Of a stretch of DNA of 64,000 nt, positions 63,435 through 64,000 are shown one piece after another (position 1 is the stretch's first letter; each line of letters begins with the position of its first letter). The translations under genes were made by a program, and so were the position numbers. Source of the stretch: Phylloscopus collybita. Taxonomy: Eukaryota; Chordata; Aves; Passeriformes; Phylloscopidae. The notes under the pieces are model-generated. The model was not told the DNA's origin. It searched no databases and was given only the letters and a program-made list of their open reading frames with translations. Location of the stretch: the NCBI GenBank assembly GCA_027886175.1, contig JAJNNQ010000137.1, positions 6,514,001 through 6,578,000 of the forward strand, written 5' to 3'.

Positions 63435-64000
63435 GTAGGATTCTTGATTCTAAAGAACTGATCTGAACAGGAAGAATCTTAACTGAGTCCTCTGAGCTTC
63501 ATTGCTCAGTGTCAGATGACATTTCTCAGCCTTGTCAGAAAAGAACACCACTAAATTGAAGCTCTGTCTCATTCTGCTGCATTAGAACATAATTAGGCAA
63601 AATGACAGAGTTTGCTGGCACTGCTCAGGAATTCAGCACCATGACTGTCCTCAAAGCCAGCCAAGCAGGAGAGCTTCCAGCCACTCCTGTGGCACCTGGC
63701 ACAGTGCAGAAGATCCAGTCAGGCTTTTTCTGGAATACTAAAGAAATCCCCCACAGCCCCAAAGGGGCACACAGAGTGGATGCAGCAGCTGAGGGACACT
63801 GGAGCAGAGCTGCTCCTGAGGGCGGCGAGGGGCGTTAATGGGCCCCATGTGCTGCAGGAATGCAGAGCTCTGCGTGGGCTGGGAGATTTATGCTCTTGAC
63901 TTTGGGGGGATTTCCTGGCTAAGAGCTGATTGCTTTGGACTGTGTCTCTGCTCTGAATTACTGTGACTTTGTTAAACAGCAAACCTGAGGAAGCAGCAAA
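63435..64000. other. Right edge of window, no recognisable gene
   Basis: Moderate GC, no CpG clustering. Overlapping frames of 78-87 codons on both strands have no recognisable motif. Confidence 0.45.

Noticed and set aside
1..64000. CRISPR arrays, phage or bacterial operons, toxin-antitoxin or defence systems
   Set aside because: No spaced direct repeats, no ribosome-binding-site-led gene chains and no such proteins in any frame. Intron-bearing vertebrate sequence explains the window.

Overview
The window is vertebrate nuclear DNA and almost certainly avian, probably a songbird. The repeats are the deciding evidence: several CR1 LINE fragments in both orientations, with typical bird CR1 3' ends, plus a scrap resembling a bird ERVL-type LTR. 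There is no dense coding, no operon structure and no bacterial or phage gene. Most of the window is AT-rich non-coding DNA, and nearly all the short open frames behave like chance ORFs.

One gene can be named. A coding exon on the minus strand at 239-422 encodes the N-terminal part of FAM107B, a small DUF1151-family protein related to the actin-associated FAM107A (DRR1). Both splice sites are intact. The gene runs right to left, so its remaining 3' coding exons lie off the left edge. A CpG island at about 48.7-49.5 kb holds GC boxes, an antioxidant-response-element/AP-1-type site and two strong minus-strand splice donors (exon ends at 49047 and 49467). The simplest reading is that the island is a FAM107B promoter with one or two non-coding first exons, and that 423 to about 49046 is a roughly 48.6 kb intron. 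DNA to the right of the island is upstream flank, or intron of longer FAM107B transcripts that start outside the window.

Layout: 1-238 intron; 239-422 FAM107B exon; 423-48.69 kb long intron with CR1 copies (2.4, 17.2, 18.2, 35.0 kb), tRNA-SINE/MIR-like relics (13.2, 39.2 kb), an A-rich simple repeat (30.8 kb) and a possible retrocopy fragment (14.5 kb); 48.69-49.50 kb CpG island; 49.5-64 kb upstream flank with MIR-like relics (50.8, 53.3 kb), an LTR-like scrap carrying a 24-bp perfect inverted repeat (54.66 kb), CR1 pieces (61.2-61.5 kb) and a compound T/TTGG/GT microsatellite (63.3-63.4 kb).

I found no convincing new multi-gene system. The items most worth a second look are the in-frame N-terminal extension of FAM107B, the two-donor CpG-island promoter with a G-quadruplex and ARE, the frameshifted protein-like block at 14.5 kb, and the inverted repeat at 54.7 kb.
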